Below, piece after piece: positions 43,801 through 52,731 of a DNA stretch of 64,000 bases (within the stretch, counting starts at the first letter, position 1; each line of letters opens with the position of its first letter). The notes beneath the pieces were generated by a model. It had not been told where the DNA came from. It saw only the letters and a list, made by a program, of their open reading frames with translations, and did not search any database. The DNA comes from Saprospiraceae bacterium (lineage in GTDB: Bacteria > Bacteroidota > Bacteroidia > Chitinophagales > Saprospiraceae), in contig JAHBTU010000004.1 in the NCBI GenBank assembly GCA_019638455.1, forward strand, positions 558,001-622,000. Direction: 5' to 3'. The position numbers were made by a program, and so were the translations under genes.

Positions 43801-44907
43801 TTGACCGCTTTACCATCGGGGACTGAACTGCAACTAAGTGTCGCCGATACTGGTGCGGGCATTTCGCCCGAAGAATTGCCCCTTATTTTCGACCGGTTTT
43901 ACCAAGCCAACAATTTGGAAAAAGCCAAAGCGGGCGGCACGGGAATTGGTCTGGCGCTCACCAAAGAACTCGTCAAAGCCTTGGGCGGCGAAATCTCCGT
44001 AAAAAGCGAAGTCGGCAAAGGCACGACGTTCACCGTGACACTGCCCATTGCCAATAAGGCAAATCAAAATCAAGGTTTACCAAACTTTCAAAGTTTAGTA
44101 AACCTGTCCGAACCTGACAAGCAGCCAATAAGCGCGAACTCGCCACCACGACCCGGCGCGACAACTAAAAACCAAATCCTCCTCATCGAAGACAACCCGG
44201 ATGTGGTGGAATACCTCGTTGCCTGTTTGCGGGAACACTATGCCCTCAGCTTTGCCTACAACGGCCGGGCCGGGATTGAAATGGCACTGGAAACCATCCC
44301 CGACTTGATTATCAGCGATGTAATGATGCCCGAAAAAGACGGTTTCGAAGTGTGCAAAACGCTTAAAAATGACGAGCGAACCAGCCATATCCCTATCGTA
44401 CTGCTCACGGCGAAGGCGGGCGTGGAAAACCGCATCGCCGGTCTGCGGCGGGGTGCGGATGCTTATTTGTCCAAACCCTTTCACCAGGAAGAACTGCTCG
44501 TCACGCTGGGCAACCTGCTCGAAGTGCGCAAAAAATTGCAGGCCAAATACCAAACACAGCCCGGGCAGCCGTTGGCTACTTCCCATCCAGCCGACCCCGA
44601 AGATGCCTTCATTCAAAAAGTGTACAATGCTGTTTTAGAACATTCCTCCGACCCGGCCTTCTCTGTGGACGCACTTTGCCGGGCGCTCGCCATGAGCCAG
44701 CCGCAGCTGCACCGCAAACTAACAGCCCTGACCGGGAAAAACGCCACGCTCTTCATCCGTGCCGTCCGGCTTGCTCAGGCAAAAACCTTGTTGCTGGCCG
44801 GGCAAAAAAATGTAAGCGAGGTCGCGTTTGCGGTGGGATTCGACGACCCGAAGTATTTCAGCCGGGTTTTTGCGGAGGCGTTCGGTGTGCCGCCGAGCAA
44901 GATTTAA
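40849..44907 (+). CDS. Hybrid two-component system protein (HTCS) 1
   Basis: A 1352-aa one-protein two-component system. Signal peptide 1-19. Reg_prop propeller about 25-680 (LSQGMVFDILQGHDGFLWLA, LFEDKQGRIWINYPQG). Y_Y_Y about 700-780. TM about 795-815 (WWALLFYLTAVAALVGLLY). HisKA NITHEFRTPLTVILG with H854. HATPase (LLSNAIKFTPSGG, GTGIGLALTKELV). Receiver from about 1110 (ILLIEDNPDVVEYL, D1157 in IISDVMMPEKDG, K in YLSKPFHQ). AraC-type HTH from about 1250 (ALAMSQPQLHRKLTALTGKN, VAFAVGFDDPKYFSRVFAEA). In Bacteroidota HTCSs sense oligosaccharides and activate neighbouring genes. Between HATPase and receiver, GLPNFQSLVNL is encoded by a 33-bp palindrome. The next gene is a giant T9SS protein, the likely target. 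Confidence 0.93.
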   Translation: MYRVVVLLLILCPYRLLPQTTANDFELLSTAKGLSQGMVFDILQGHDGFLWLATKDGLNRYDGYNFKIFAHDPFARFSISNNEVRQLFEDKQGRIWINYPQGLDIFVPASGRFFHLSSEHLPIYAGSANAGSPLTFACTPDGAVWITDRVKLWRIEVPENLLNTAAKTGNAAPRLPYTTLSMPQPEGLNGTVKPISVFYSKHYQLLVGTTHGLYRLDTATQTLLPLALPGQSIIIAGEDEAGSIYLKVLEPSSRLLIPAKPADLYHTRSKFDLCTWDGQSVTPINVRFMRVDKCQFDYQGNVWTLQEHTLRKWRPEALKSGEKPAFEWAWTDPVIRTPDFYVPSFTVDRSGIAWVGTSGYGVIKINPQKPKFSSYLSYYSQRRVLEDPQGNLFTTMNHEWLFTDKQFGRSISNPWFFQADGVQVLITVFDTAGNGWGGNGWTNIGQNRLYRIAANTGAVRHFPWGGMGLMLDRNKKLISVSEEGLLQFDPATEKSRLIPFDKPQTLIPSYTYSQLLYEDPTGDLWIFAFEGLVKATHGNNGYQFAHFKNNPDDRASLSNNTVFCVVADPLDPARYLWVGTKGGGLNRLDKQNGTFQHFKTEQGLPDNVVYGILSAGNYLWLSTNRGLCRFHVRDETVKNFTVADGLQDNEFNQSSYLKTKDGTLIFGGVNGLTVFHPDSLRFNEFVPQARIVRVTVDNIPLDAASQNVLKLAHNQNFISFEFAALEFSNPGQNRYRYQLVRHNTFRADTEMPWQDLGVKNSVQFANLQPGDYTFRVLGSNNDGLWSQAPDEFRFFIQPPWWASWWALLFYLTAVAALVGLLYRYQLRRRLEHQETHRLRELDDFKSRFFTNITHEFRTPLTVILGISEQWLKEETDEPKRHKLGLIKRNGVNLLRLINQILDLAKIESSSLKINYVHGDVSAYLRYIVESLHSFANAQNVMLRMEIPGSQGRIMMDYDPERLLQIVHNLLSNAIKFTPSGGQVLLTALPSGTELQLSVADTGAGISPEELPLIFDRFYQANNLEKAKAGGTGIGLALTKELVKALGGEISVKSEVGKGTTFTVTLPIANKANQNQGLPNFQSLVNLSEPDKQPISANSPPRPGATTKNQILLIEDNPDVVEYLVACLREHYALSFAYNGRAGIEMALETIPDLIISDVMMPEKDGFEVCKTLKNDERTSHIPIVLLTAKAGVENRIAGLRRGADAYLSKPFHQEELLVTLGNLLEVRKKLQAKYQTQPGQPLATSHPADPEDAFIQKVYNAVLEHSSDPAFSVDALCRALAMSQPQLHRKLTALTGKNATLFIRAVRLAQAKTLLLAGQKNVSEVAFAVGFDDPKYFSRVFAEAFGVPPSKI
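44073..44105. repeat. 33-bp palindrome in the HTCS linker coding sequence
   Basis: Centre CTTTCAAAG, outer arms AGGTTTAC and GTAAACCT. It is read in frame as GLPNFQSLVNL, the same frame as at 702-734. Confidence 0.9.
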
Positions 44908-44949
44908 ATTTCTGTTTTTCAACGACTTAGAAAAGTGCCATTTCGGTCT

Positions 44950-45033
44950 GAATGGAGAATCCACCATTTGGAATGGAAAATCCACCTGCCGGAATGCTGG
45001 CTCCACCTCTTTGAATGGACAATGGGAAACCTT
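44950..45033 (+). promoter_or_regulatory. Four 21-bp direct repeats between HTCS 1 and the giant gene
   Basis: Units at 44950, 44971, 44992 and 45013, all starting GAATG, with common core GAATGGAxAATCCACC (units 3 and 4 more diverged). The period of 21 bp is two helical turns, suitable for a dimeric or multimeric AraC-type regulator. CCTTTGAC recurs at 45030 and 45052. No long open frame uses this region. It is the likely operator/promoter region of the gene at 45126 (inference). Confidence 0.6.
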
Positions 45034-45125
45034 TGACATGTCTGGCCGGCACCTTTGACCTGTACATATCGCGGCAATGTTTGAGCCGCCATTCCTTCCA
45101 ACACTCAGGTCAAATTTTTTTCACG

Positions 45126-48100
45126 ATGAAACAACATATCTTTTTCCCGGTGCTGCTGGCTTTATGCCTTGCCGCTGTATCCAACTCCCTTCAAGCCGCC
45201 ACGCGTTATGTAAAACCAACTGCCGGCGGCACCGGCGACGGCTCCTCTTGGGCCAACGCATCCGCCGACTTGCAAGCCATGGTCAATGCCTCGGCCGCGG
45301 GCGATACCGTGTGGGTAGCGGCAGGCAACTACAAACCCGCCGAGGATCCGTCGGGCAATGCCAACCCTGCCGACCCGCGCGACAAATCTTTTTACCTCAA
45401 AAACGGGGTCAAGGTATTCGGCGGTTTTGCCGGCACGGAAAACACACTGGGCGAGCGCAATATCGGCGCTAATCCAACTATCCTGAGTGGCGATTTCAAC
45501 GGGGATGATGCCGTCAGTGGCAGCGGCGGCTCGCTCTCTTTTTCCAACAACGGCGAAAATGCCTACCATGTCGTAGTCTCCGTTTCGGATGACAACACCA
45601 CCCTGCTCGACGGCTTTACCATTACAGGCGGCAACGCCAATGGGGAAGGCGGATTCACCGCTGAAGGTCAATACTATCAACGATACATCGGCGCTGGTTT
45701 GGTGGCTTTTGGCGCATCACTTTCTATCCGTAACTGCACTTTTACCGGGAATAACGCCGACGGAGCGCCGGGTGGCGGCCTGGGCGGCGCACTCTATTTC
45801 TATTTGGGCTCGCCCCAACTCGACAATTGCACCATTTTGAATAATAATGCGCATACCGGTGGCGGCTTTTATGGAAATAATTGTACGGCAGCCATTAAAA
45901 ATTGCGTGTTCTATGGTAATAAAGCAGTTTTTGGCAGTGCGGCTGATATTGATAACTATGGCTCGGCGGCTTTTACCCATTGTACTTTTGCCGGTAATCA
46001 TACCTCGCTCATAGCCGTTTTGTATTCCGACAATTATGCAAGCCTTTCCCTTGTCAACAGTATTATTTGGAATAACTGGATTGGGGGCGGGTACGGCGCT
46101 ATGGTGACAGGATTTAATGCCTCTATGGCCGCATCGTATTCGGTCATACAAAATCAATGTTGTTTATCGGGGCCGGGAGTGATATTTGGGCAAGACCCCC
46201 TTTTTAAAAATGCCAACAACCCCGCCGGACCCGACGGCATCCACCGCACCGCCGACGACGGTCTTTGGATTCCGTACAACAGCCCGGCCATCAATGCCGG
46301 CGACCCGGCCATTACCGACCCTCCATTAGATATTACCGGATATGCCCGTACCGGCGTGTTTGACGCAGGCGCTTACGAAAACTCTTGTCCGAGCGAACAG
46401 GGGCAGGTTTTCTATGTGAAACCTGCTGCCAGCGGAACCGGCGACGGCTCTTCTTGGGCCAATGCAGCCGGAGACTTGCAGTCCGCTATCGACAATCTCC
46501 CCATATACTGCGGACAGACCGAAATCTGGGTGGCCGAGGGTACCTACAAACCTATGCGGGATCAAAACGGCAACCAAAATCCGGCTGACCCCCGAACCAA
46601 AACCTTTACCCTTAGGGCCGGGATTATACTGTATGGGGGGTTCGCAGGTACCGAAAACAATCCCGATGAACGGGATATCCCCGGCAACCCGACCATCCTG
46701 AGCGGCGATTTTAACGACAACGACCTTATAACCGGGAGCGGTGCCAGCCTGAGCATCAGCGGCAACAACGAAAATGCCTATCAGATAGCCGTATGCCAAG
46801 CCGACCGTTTGGATGGTTTTACCATAAGCGGGGGCAATGGCGGAGAAGGCGGTGGGCTGAACCTTGCCGGCAACAAGATTTATAATTGCACCTTTTATGC
46901 GAACAGCGCTTCCCAAGGTGGGGCAATCACGATTTCCGGTGGCGCTCCCGTCATCGCTAATTGTATTTTCCGGCACAATCAGGCTATTATCGGGAGCGGT
47001 ATTTACGTCCCGAGTTTTGTGTACCTTGAAATGTTTAACTGTACCTTCTCCGGAAATAAGGCAGACGACGGCACCTTGGCGAACATCTTGCTTAACGGGA
47101 TAAGCCGCATAGACAATTGCATCTTTTGGGGCAATAGTTCCGAGATATTTAACGACCCTGGAAACTGGCCAGCCAACATCAGCCACTCCATCGTACAAGG
47201 CGGTTATCCGGGAACGGGCAACTTGGATGCGGACCCCCTTTTTGTTAGTCCCACGAATCTTCGCCTCCAACTCTGTTCTCCGGCCGTCAATGCGGGAATC
47301 AACGCCTCCGTTCCGGGTGACCTCACCGTTGATATGGACGGCAACCCACGCATTTTCAACAGCGGCACGGTGGACATGGGGGCTTATGAACTTCAAGCCA
47401 TACCCCAAGATGGCGTTCCCGTTCCACCCACCACCACAGATAATGCGCTCCATTTTGATGGGGTAAATGACCATGTGGCCCTTATCAATAACTGTGGAAT
47501 GGGCGCCCCTATCGTAAACGGGGATGATGCCATCACCATTGAATATTGGTTTAGAGGCAGCGTACTGCAAAGCGCGGTAAGGCTGCAACCCGATGGCGAT
47601 CATTACATTGTGTCGGGACACTACGGTGAGCATATCCTCTCGAACGACGGGGGATGGGCCCAGGGCAGCGGCGTACCGGTAGGCGCGGCAGCTACCGATG
47701 GCAAATGGCATCATATTGCCATGACCTGGCAAAGGGCGACCGTAAATGGTTTTAAATCTTACTTAGACGGGGAATTGGTCGGTCAGCGGAATTCATCTGC
47801 CAACCCGCTACCGATAATCAATACCGGCGCTTATCTCGGCGCCCTCTACGGCAACGACCAACTAATGGCCGGTAGTCTGGATAATGTGCGTATATGGAAT
47901 GTAGCTCGCACCAAAGAGCAGATACAGGCAGGCCTCTGCGGGCTAACCCTGCCCCAAAGCGGGCTGGTAGCCTGGTACGCATTTGACCACGGGGAAGCCA
48001 ATGGCAATAATATCAATGTATTGCCGGGTGTGGAAAATATAGCACAGCCGGGTTTTTACAATGGGCAGCTGATTAACTTAGAATTGAATGGAACATCTTC

Positions 48101-51100
48101 CAATTGGATAGCCGGTCCTGAGAAAAATGCTTCGAGGCTATATGTAGATGCCAGCCTCGAAGGCGCCGGTAATTTGGATGGTTTGAGCTGGGAAACCGCT
48201 TTTTCTGACCTACAGGATGCCCTGAAATACCCTTGCACCTCCTCCAACCTTGAAATATGGGTGGCGGCAGGAACCTACAAGCCTACTTCGGGCAGCGACC
48301 GCGCTGTTTCCTTTCAGATGAAAAACGGGGTCGCCATCTATGGTGGCTTCAATGGTACGGAGACGGAACTTTCGCAGCGGAATTGGGTAACCAATGTCAC
48401 TATCCTGAGTGGCGACCTGAACGGAGACGACACGGGTGAAGGCCCTGTGGGCATCGCTAACATCGGTGAGAACAGTTTTCACGTGGTTCGAAACAATGCC
48501 GCGGATCATTCCGCCGTATTGGATGGCTTTACCATCAAAGGCGGAAACGCCAGTTCCTTTGATTTAAGTGATAATGATTTTGGCGGAGGCATGATTAACA
48601 GCGCCGCTTCCCCGACATTAACCAATATTATTTTTCAGGGAAACCGGGCCGTGGACGGCGGCGGCGGGATGTTCAATGGTTCGGGCTCATCGCCTGTTTT
48701 GAACAATGTTGTTTTCGACCGTAATTTTTCCCAGGGCGGTGGAGGCGGTATGTATAGTTATACTGGCGCCAACCCGGTACTTACGAACGTGTTGTTTTCA
48801 AATAACTATTGCAACGGCCAGAGTGGAGGTGGCGGAATGTTCAACTACCAGAACAGCCTGAGTTTAACCAACTGCACGTTCGTCAACAATTCGGCAGCAC
48901 CCGCCGGGGGAATGCTCAACATTGGCGTCACTGGCACGGTGACGAGCAGCGTGTTTTCAAACAATGCATCCTTTAGCTCCGGAGGCGCATTTTACAATGA
49001 GGATACAGAAATTGATTTTACCAACTGCCTGTTCTCGGGAAATATTTCAAATATTTATGGCGGCGTCATGTTCAACCGTTCATCCACTATAAACGTTGCC
49101 AGTTGCACTTTTTTCGACAACACCACTCAGGAGACACCGGCCGTTTACAGGAGTACGAGCGTAATGTACATTGATGGCAACAACCCGGTAACAACGATTA
49201 AGAACAGCATATTTTGGAACAACGGCGGGCTTTTCGGAAGCGCCACACCGACCATTACATACTCCGTGGTGCAAGGGGGGTGGGCCGGCCCCGGCAGCGA
49301 CAATGCGAGTGCCAATCCTGCTTTTACCAACCCGGACAACCCGGTAGGCCCGGACGGGATATGGGGTACCTCGGACGACGGCCTCCAGCTTCAAACCTGC
49401 TCGCCTGCCCTGAATGCAGGCGATAATACGGGGGCGCCTGCCACTGATCTGACGGGAAGTTCCAGAATTGTCGATGGCGCCGTGGACCCGGGGGCGTATG
49501 AAAACCAAACAGGGTTTTTGACCAGAACCTGGTACCTCGATGCAGATGGCGATGGCTATTACACGGGTAATGGTATTACCCAGTGTCTTTCTCCTGGAGC
49601 CGGATACGTGTACACAGGCCTGATTGACGGCGGCGATTGCAATGATGCCGACGGCAACATCCATCCGGGCGCGGCAGAGCTGTGCAACCTCACGGACGAC
49701 GACTGCGACGGGCTAACGGATGAAGACGAAGTTTGCGCGGGCAATATCATTTATGTCAATTTGAATGCCACCGGCGCCAACGACGGGTCTTCGTGGGCAA
49801 ACGCCTACACCGACCTGCAAAGCGCTATTTCAGACCCGCGTCCGGGGCTTTATCAAATTTGGGTGGCCCAGGGAACATATAAGCCCACTACCGATAACGA
49901 CCGGAGCAAATCGTTTAGCTTGCGAAGTAACTGGGGTATCTACGGCGGATTTAATGGTACGGAAACCGCGCTGGCCCAACGGGACTGGAAACTCAACGAA
50001 ACCGTACTCAGCGGCGATATCGGTGTTCAGGGCGATAAATCGGACAACAGCTACCATGTAGTTTATACCTACGCAGACCCAATGACCACAAACAACCTTG
50101 CCAATGCCGTATTGGATGGTTTTACCATTACAGGCGGCAATGCCAATGGTGGTTCTGGCAATGGCGGAGGCATTTTCATGGGCACCAGCACTATGTATCC
50201 TCAGGTGAACCCCCAGATAAGAAATTGCACCATCATCGATAATTCGGCCTCCAATATCGGCGGCGGGATTTGTACGCAAAACTCCGTTTACGCCTCTATC
50301 GAAAATTGTATTTTCCAAGCCAACACGGCCAGTTCCGGCGGCGCATTTCGCAGCGGCTCTAATGTCACCCTTATCAATTGCCTGTTCTCCGGAAACACGG
50401 CTACCTATGGCGGCGGCATACACAACGACAACCAGGTTACCGTAAAAAACTGTTCATTTTCCGGCAATAGCGGGAATTTTGGCGGCGCTATTTCGCAAGG
50501 CGGCGGTTCGTTTACCCTTACCAATTGCATCCTGTGGGGCAACAATACCGAAATCTACTTATGGTTCGGCCCAGCCCCGGTGGTGTCCTATTCCATTGTC
50601 CAGGGCGGTTATGCCGGCACGGGCAACCTGAATGCGAATCCGCTATTCGTGAATCAGCCCCCTATTGGGCTTGGGACTTCGGGCGATCTGCACCTCACGG
50701 CAGGCTCGCCAGCCATAGATGCCGGTACGGCTACCGGCGCTCCGGCTACCGACTTGGACGGCAACCCTCGCCCCTTCGGCGCGGGATATGAAATGGGCGC
50801 TTATGAGTTCACCGGCCCCTCCTGCCCCACCATCACATTCACCGCCACGCCTACCAGCACCTGCGCCGGTTCCAACGACGGCCAGATCGTTATCTCCGGC
50901 GAAACCGGCGGCGCCGGCCCGTACATGTACTCCAACGATAACGGGATGAACTACCAGATCGGCGCTACCTTCACTGGCTTGGCGGCCGATACCTATCCGG
51001 TCAAAATCAAGGATAGCAACAACTGTGAAAGCGCCACCCAGAACATCGCCGTGGAAACCACGCCAAACGCTACCCCCACCGTAAGCATCGCTGCTTCGCC

Positions 51101-52592
51101 GGCGGACGCGATCTGCGCGGGCGCACCGGTGCAGTTTACTGCCTCGGTGGGCAACACGGGCGGCGGCACGGTGACATATCATTTCAAAGTCAACGGCGGC
51201 AACGTACAAAACGGCGCTTTCAACACTTACAGCACGACCACTTTGGCCAACGGCGACCAGGTGACCTGCGAAATCACCATCTCCGGCGGCAGTTGCCTAA
51301 CAGTCAATACGGCTGGTTCAAACACGATTACGATGACAGTGAATACATGTGCCAAAGTTATCAGCGGTGCCCTCATCTGGGAGCACGACGATGCCTCCGG
51401 TGTGGGCAACGCCACCGTCGCGCTCACGGGCGACGAAACCGGCTCGATGACCACAACTGCCGACGGGCTGTTCTCCTTCACTATCGAACCCGGCTCGAAC
51501 TTGACCATCACTCCGGCCAAAACCATTAACAAACTCAACGGCGTGACCACCGCCGATGCCACTCGCATCCAGCAGCACATCGCCAACTCCAACCCCCTCA
51601 CTGACCTTTACAAAATCGTGGCCGCCGACGTGAACAAAAGCAACTCAATCACGACGCTCGACGCGACAATCATCAACCAAGCCCTACTCGGCAATCCCTC
51701 GGCACTGTCGCAGTTCAAAACCTCTTGGCGTTTCGTGCCAACTTCGCATACAATGAGCAACCCACCCTGGGGCTTCCCGGAAAACATTGTGCTGAACAAT
51801 GTGCAAAACGACACGCCGGAACAAAATTTCTTCGGCATTAAAACGGGCGACGTGCTCACACCTTTTGCCAATCCGGCGAATTTCAACAACCCTGAATCGT
51901 CTGGATTTGCCCTCAACGCACCTGACCGGGTGCTGCAATTTGGTGAACAAGTGGCGGTCACGTTCAGCGCCAATCAGTTTTCCGACCTTGCGGCCTTGCA
52001 GTTTGCGTTGAAATTTAATGTGGAAAAATTGGCTTTAGTAAAAATAGAGCCGCTCACGGGATTGCCTGTTTCGGAGGAGAATTTTGGCACTTACAACATT
52101 TCCGAAGGGGAACTCCGTGTCGTGTGGTCGCAAGCAGAAGGCGTGCTGGTGGAGGAAGGCGCGGCAATTTTCACATTGACTTTCAATGTGCTGGAAAGTG
52201 GCGGCACACTCAACGAGGCGCTGCAACTGGCCGACGAAGTGCTGGAAGGCCATGCTTACACGAGCACGTTGGTGGACAACAATGTCAAACTGAATTTCTT
52301 CGGCACCACGAGTGCCAATGACCCGGCAACGCAACCTCAAATCGAATTGCTCCAAAACCGCCCCAACCCGTTCAACGGCACGACGACGCTCGGTTTTGTG
52401 CTGCCGGAAAGTTGCGAGGCGCAGTTGCGGATTTTTGATGTTTCGGGCAGGATGTTGGCAGAAAAAAAGGCACAATACCCGGCAGGCCGGAACGAGGAAA
52501 CGTTTGATTTGGAAGGCGCGAGCGGGGTGTTGTGGTATGAGTTGGCGACACCGTTCGGGATTTTGACGAGGAAAATGGTGGCGGTAAAATAG
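45126..52592 (+). CDS. Giant secreted parallel beta-helix protein 1 with T9SS sorting domain
   Basis: A 2488-aa protein with signal peptide (MKQHIFFPVLLALCLAAVSN). It has four pectate-lyase-like/choice-of-anchor Q beta-helix blocks, each opening with YVKP/YVDA/YVNL-x-GDGSSWANA (about residues 25, 428, 1004, 1541) and containing Gly-rich ladders (GGGMFNGSGSSPVLNNVVF). A LamG-like concanavalin domain is at about 773-970 (NALHFDGVNDHVALIN). A MopE-like metal-binding motif is at about 1468-1538 (DADGDGYYTG ... DGGDCNDADGNIHPGAAE). Then SprB-like (about 1900), Ig-like (about 1985), dockerin-like (about 2078), cohesin-like (about 2265) and T9SS sorting domain (about 2405-2488). Possible roles are adhesion or polysaccharide binding/cleavage; no catalytic residues were identified. 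A strong terminator follows. Confidence 0.9.
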   Translation: MKQHIFFPVLLALCLAAVSNSLQAATRYVKPTAGGTGDGSSWANASADLQAMVNASAAGDTVWVAAGNYKPAEDPSGNANPADPRDKSFYLKNGVKVFGGFAGTENTLGERNIGANPTILSGDFNGDDAVSGSGGSLSFSNNGENAYHVVVSVSDDNTTLLDGFTITGGNANGEGGFTAEGQYYQRYIGAGLVAFGASLSIRNCTFTGNNADGAPGGGLGGALYFYLGSPQLDNCTILNNNAHTGGGFYGNNCTAAIKNCVFYGNKAVFGSAADIDNYGSAAFTHCTFAGNHTSLIAVLYSDNYASLSLVNSIIWNNWIGGGYGAMVTGFNASMAASYSVIQNQCCLSGPGVIFGQDPLFKNANNPAGPDGIHRTADDGLWIPYNSPAINAGDPAITDPPLDITGYARTGVFDAGAYENSCPSEQGQVFYVKPAASGTGDGSSWANAAGDLQSAIDNLPIYCGQTEIWVAEGTYKPMRDQNGNQNPADPRTKTFTLRAGIILYGGFAGTENNPDERDIPGNPTILSGDFNDNDLITGSGASLSISGNNENAYQIAVCQADRLDGFTISGGNGGEGGGLNLAGNKIYNCTFYANSASQGGAITISGGAPVIANCIFRHNQAIIGSGIYVPSFVYLEMFNCTFSGNKADDGTLANILLNGISRIDNCIFWGNSSEIFNDPGNWPANISHSIVQGGYPGTGNLDADPLFVSPTNLRLQLCSPAVNAGINASVPGDLTVDMDGNPRIFNSGTVDMGAYELQAIPQDGVPVPPTTTDNALHFDGVNDHVALINNCGMGAPIVNGDDAITIEYWFRGSVLQSAVRLQPDGDHYIVSGHYGEHILSNDGGWAQGSGVPVGAAATDGKWHHIAMTWQRATVNGFKSYLDGELVGQRNSSANPLPIINTGAYLGALYGNDQLMAGSLDNVRIWNVARTKEQIQAGLCGLTLPQSGLVAWYAFDHGEANGNNINVLPGVENIAQPGFYNGQLINLELNGTSSNWIAGPEKNASRLYVDASLEGAGNLDGLSWETAFSDLQDALKYPCTSSNLEIWVAAGTYKPTSGSDRAVSFQMKNGVAIYGGFNGTETELSQRNWVTNVTILSGDLNGDDTGEGPVGIANIGENSFHVVRNNAADHSAVLDGFTIKGGNASSFDLSDNDFGGGMINSAASPTLTNIIFQGNRAVDGGGGMFNGSGSSPVLNNVVFDRNFSQGGGGGMYSYTGANPVLTNVLFSNNYCNGQSGGGGMFNYQNSLSLTNCTFVNNSAAPAGGMLNIGVTGTVTSSVFSNNASFSSGGAFYNEDTEIDFTNCLFSGNISNIYGGVMFNRSSTINVASCTFFDNTTQETPAVYRSTSVMYIDGNNPVTTIKNSIFWNNGGLFGSATPTITYSVVQGGWAGPGSDNASANPAFTNPDNPVGPDGIWGTSDDGLQLQTCSPALNAGDNTGAPATDLTGSSRIVDGAVDPGAYENQTGFLTRTWYLDADGDGYYTGNGITQCLSPGAGYVYTGLIDGGDCNDADGNIHPGAAELCNLTDDDCDGLTDEDEVCAGNIIYVNLNATGANDGSSWANAYTDLQSAISDPRPGLYQIWVAQGTYKPTTDNDRSKSFSLRSNWGIYGGFNGTETALAQRDWKLNETVLSGDIGVQGDKSDNSYHVVYTYADPMTTNNLANAVLDGFTITGGNANGGSGNGGGIFMGTSTMYPQVNPQIRNCTIIDNSASNIGGGICTQNSVYASIENCIFQANTASSGGAFRSGSNVTLINCLFSGNTATYGGGIHNDNQVTVKNCSFSGNSGNFGGAISQGGGSFTLTNCILWGNNTEIYLWFGPAPVVSYSIVQGGYAGTGNLNANPLFVNQPPIGLGTSGDLHLTAGSPAIDAGTATGAPATDLDGNPRPFGAGYEMGAYEFTGPSCPTITFTATPTSTCAGSNDGQIVISGETGGAGPYMYSNDNGMNYQIGATFTGLAADTYPVKIKDSNNCESATQNIAVETTPNATPTVSIAASPADAICAGAPVQFTASVGNTGGGTVTYHFKVNGGNVQNGAFNTYSTTTLANGDQVTCEITISGGSCLTVNTAGSNTITMTVNTCAKVISGALIWEHDDASGVGNATVALTGDETGSMTTTADGLFSFTIEPGSNLTITPAKTINKLNGVTTADATRIQQHIANSNPLTDLYKIVAADVNKSNSITTLDATIINQALLGNPSALSQFKTSWRFVPTSHTMSNPPWGFPENIVLNNVQNDTPEQNFFGIKTGDVLTPFANPANFNNPESSGFALNAPDRVLQFGEQVAVTFSANQFSDLAALQFALKFNVEKLALVKIEPLTGLPVSEENFGTYNISEGELRVVWSQAEGVLVEEGAAIFTLTFNVLESGGTLNEALQLADEVLEGHAYTSTLVDNNVKLNFFGTTSANDPATQPQIELLQNRPNPFNGTTTLGFVLPESCEAQLRIFDVSGRMLAEKKAQYPAGRNEETFDLEGASGVLWYELATPFGILTRKMVAVK

Positions 52593-52623
52593 ATACTGGC
52601 AAGCGCTGTTTTTGCAGCAATCG

Positions 52624-52660
52624 CGGCCTTCGGAGCACCTGTTTTCCGAAGGCCGTTTTT
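52624..52660 (+). terminator. Rho-independent terminator after giant 1
   Basis: CGGCCTTCGGA/TCCGAAGGCCG, 11-bp perfect stem, 10-nt loop, then TTTTT. It isolates the giant gene from HTCS 2. Confidence 0.92.
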
Positions 52661-52731
52661 ATTCAGTTCCTCGACTTCCGCCTAATTTTTACCTTTAACC
52701 CTGCATTTATCCTGTTATCATCCTTCCTTTT

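Noticed and set aside
46326..47732. 468-codon minus-strand open frame
   Set aside because: Antisense of the beta-helix protein; low-complexity composition caused by Gly-rich codons on the other strand.
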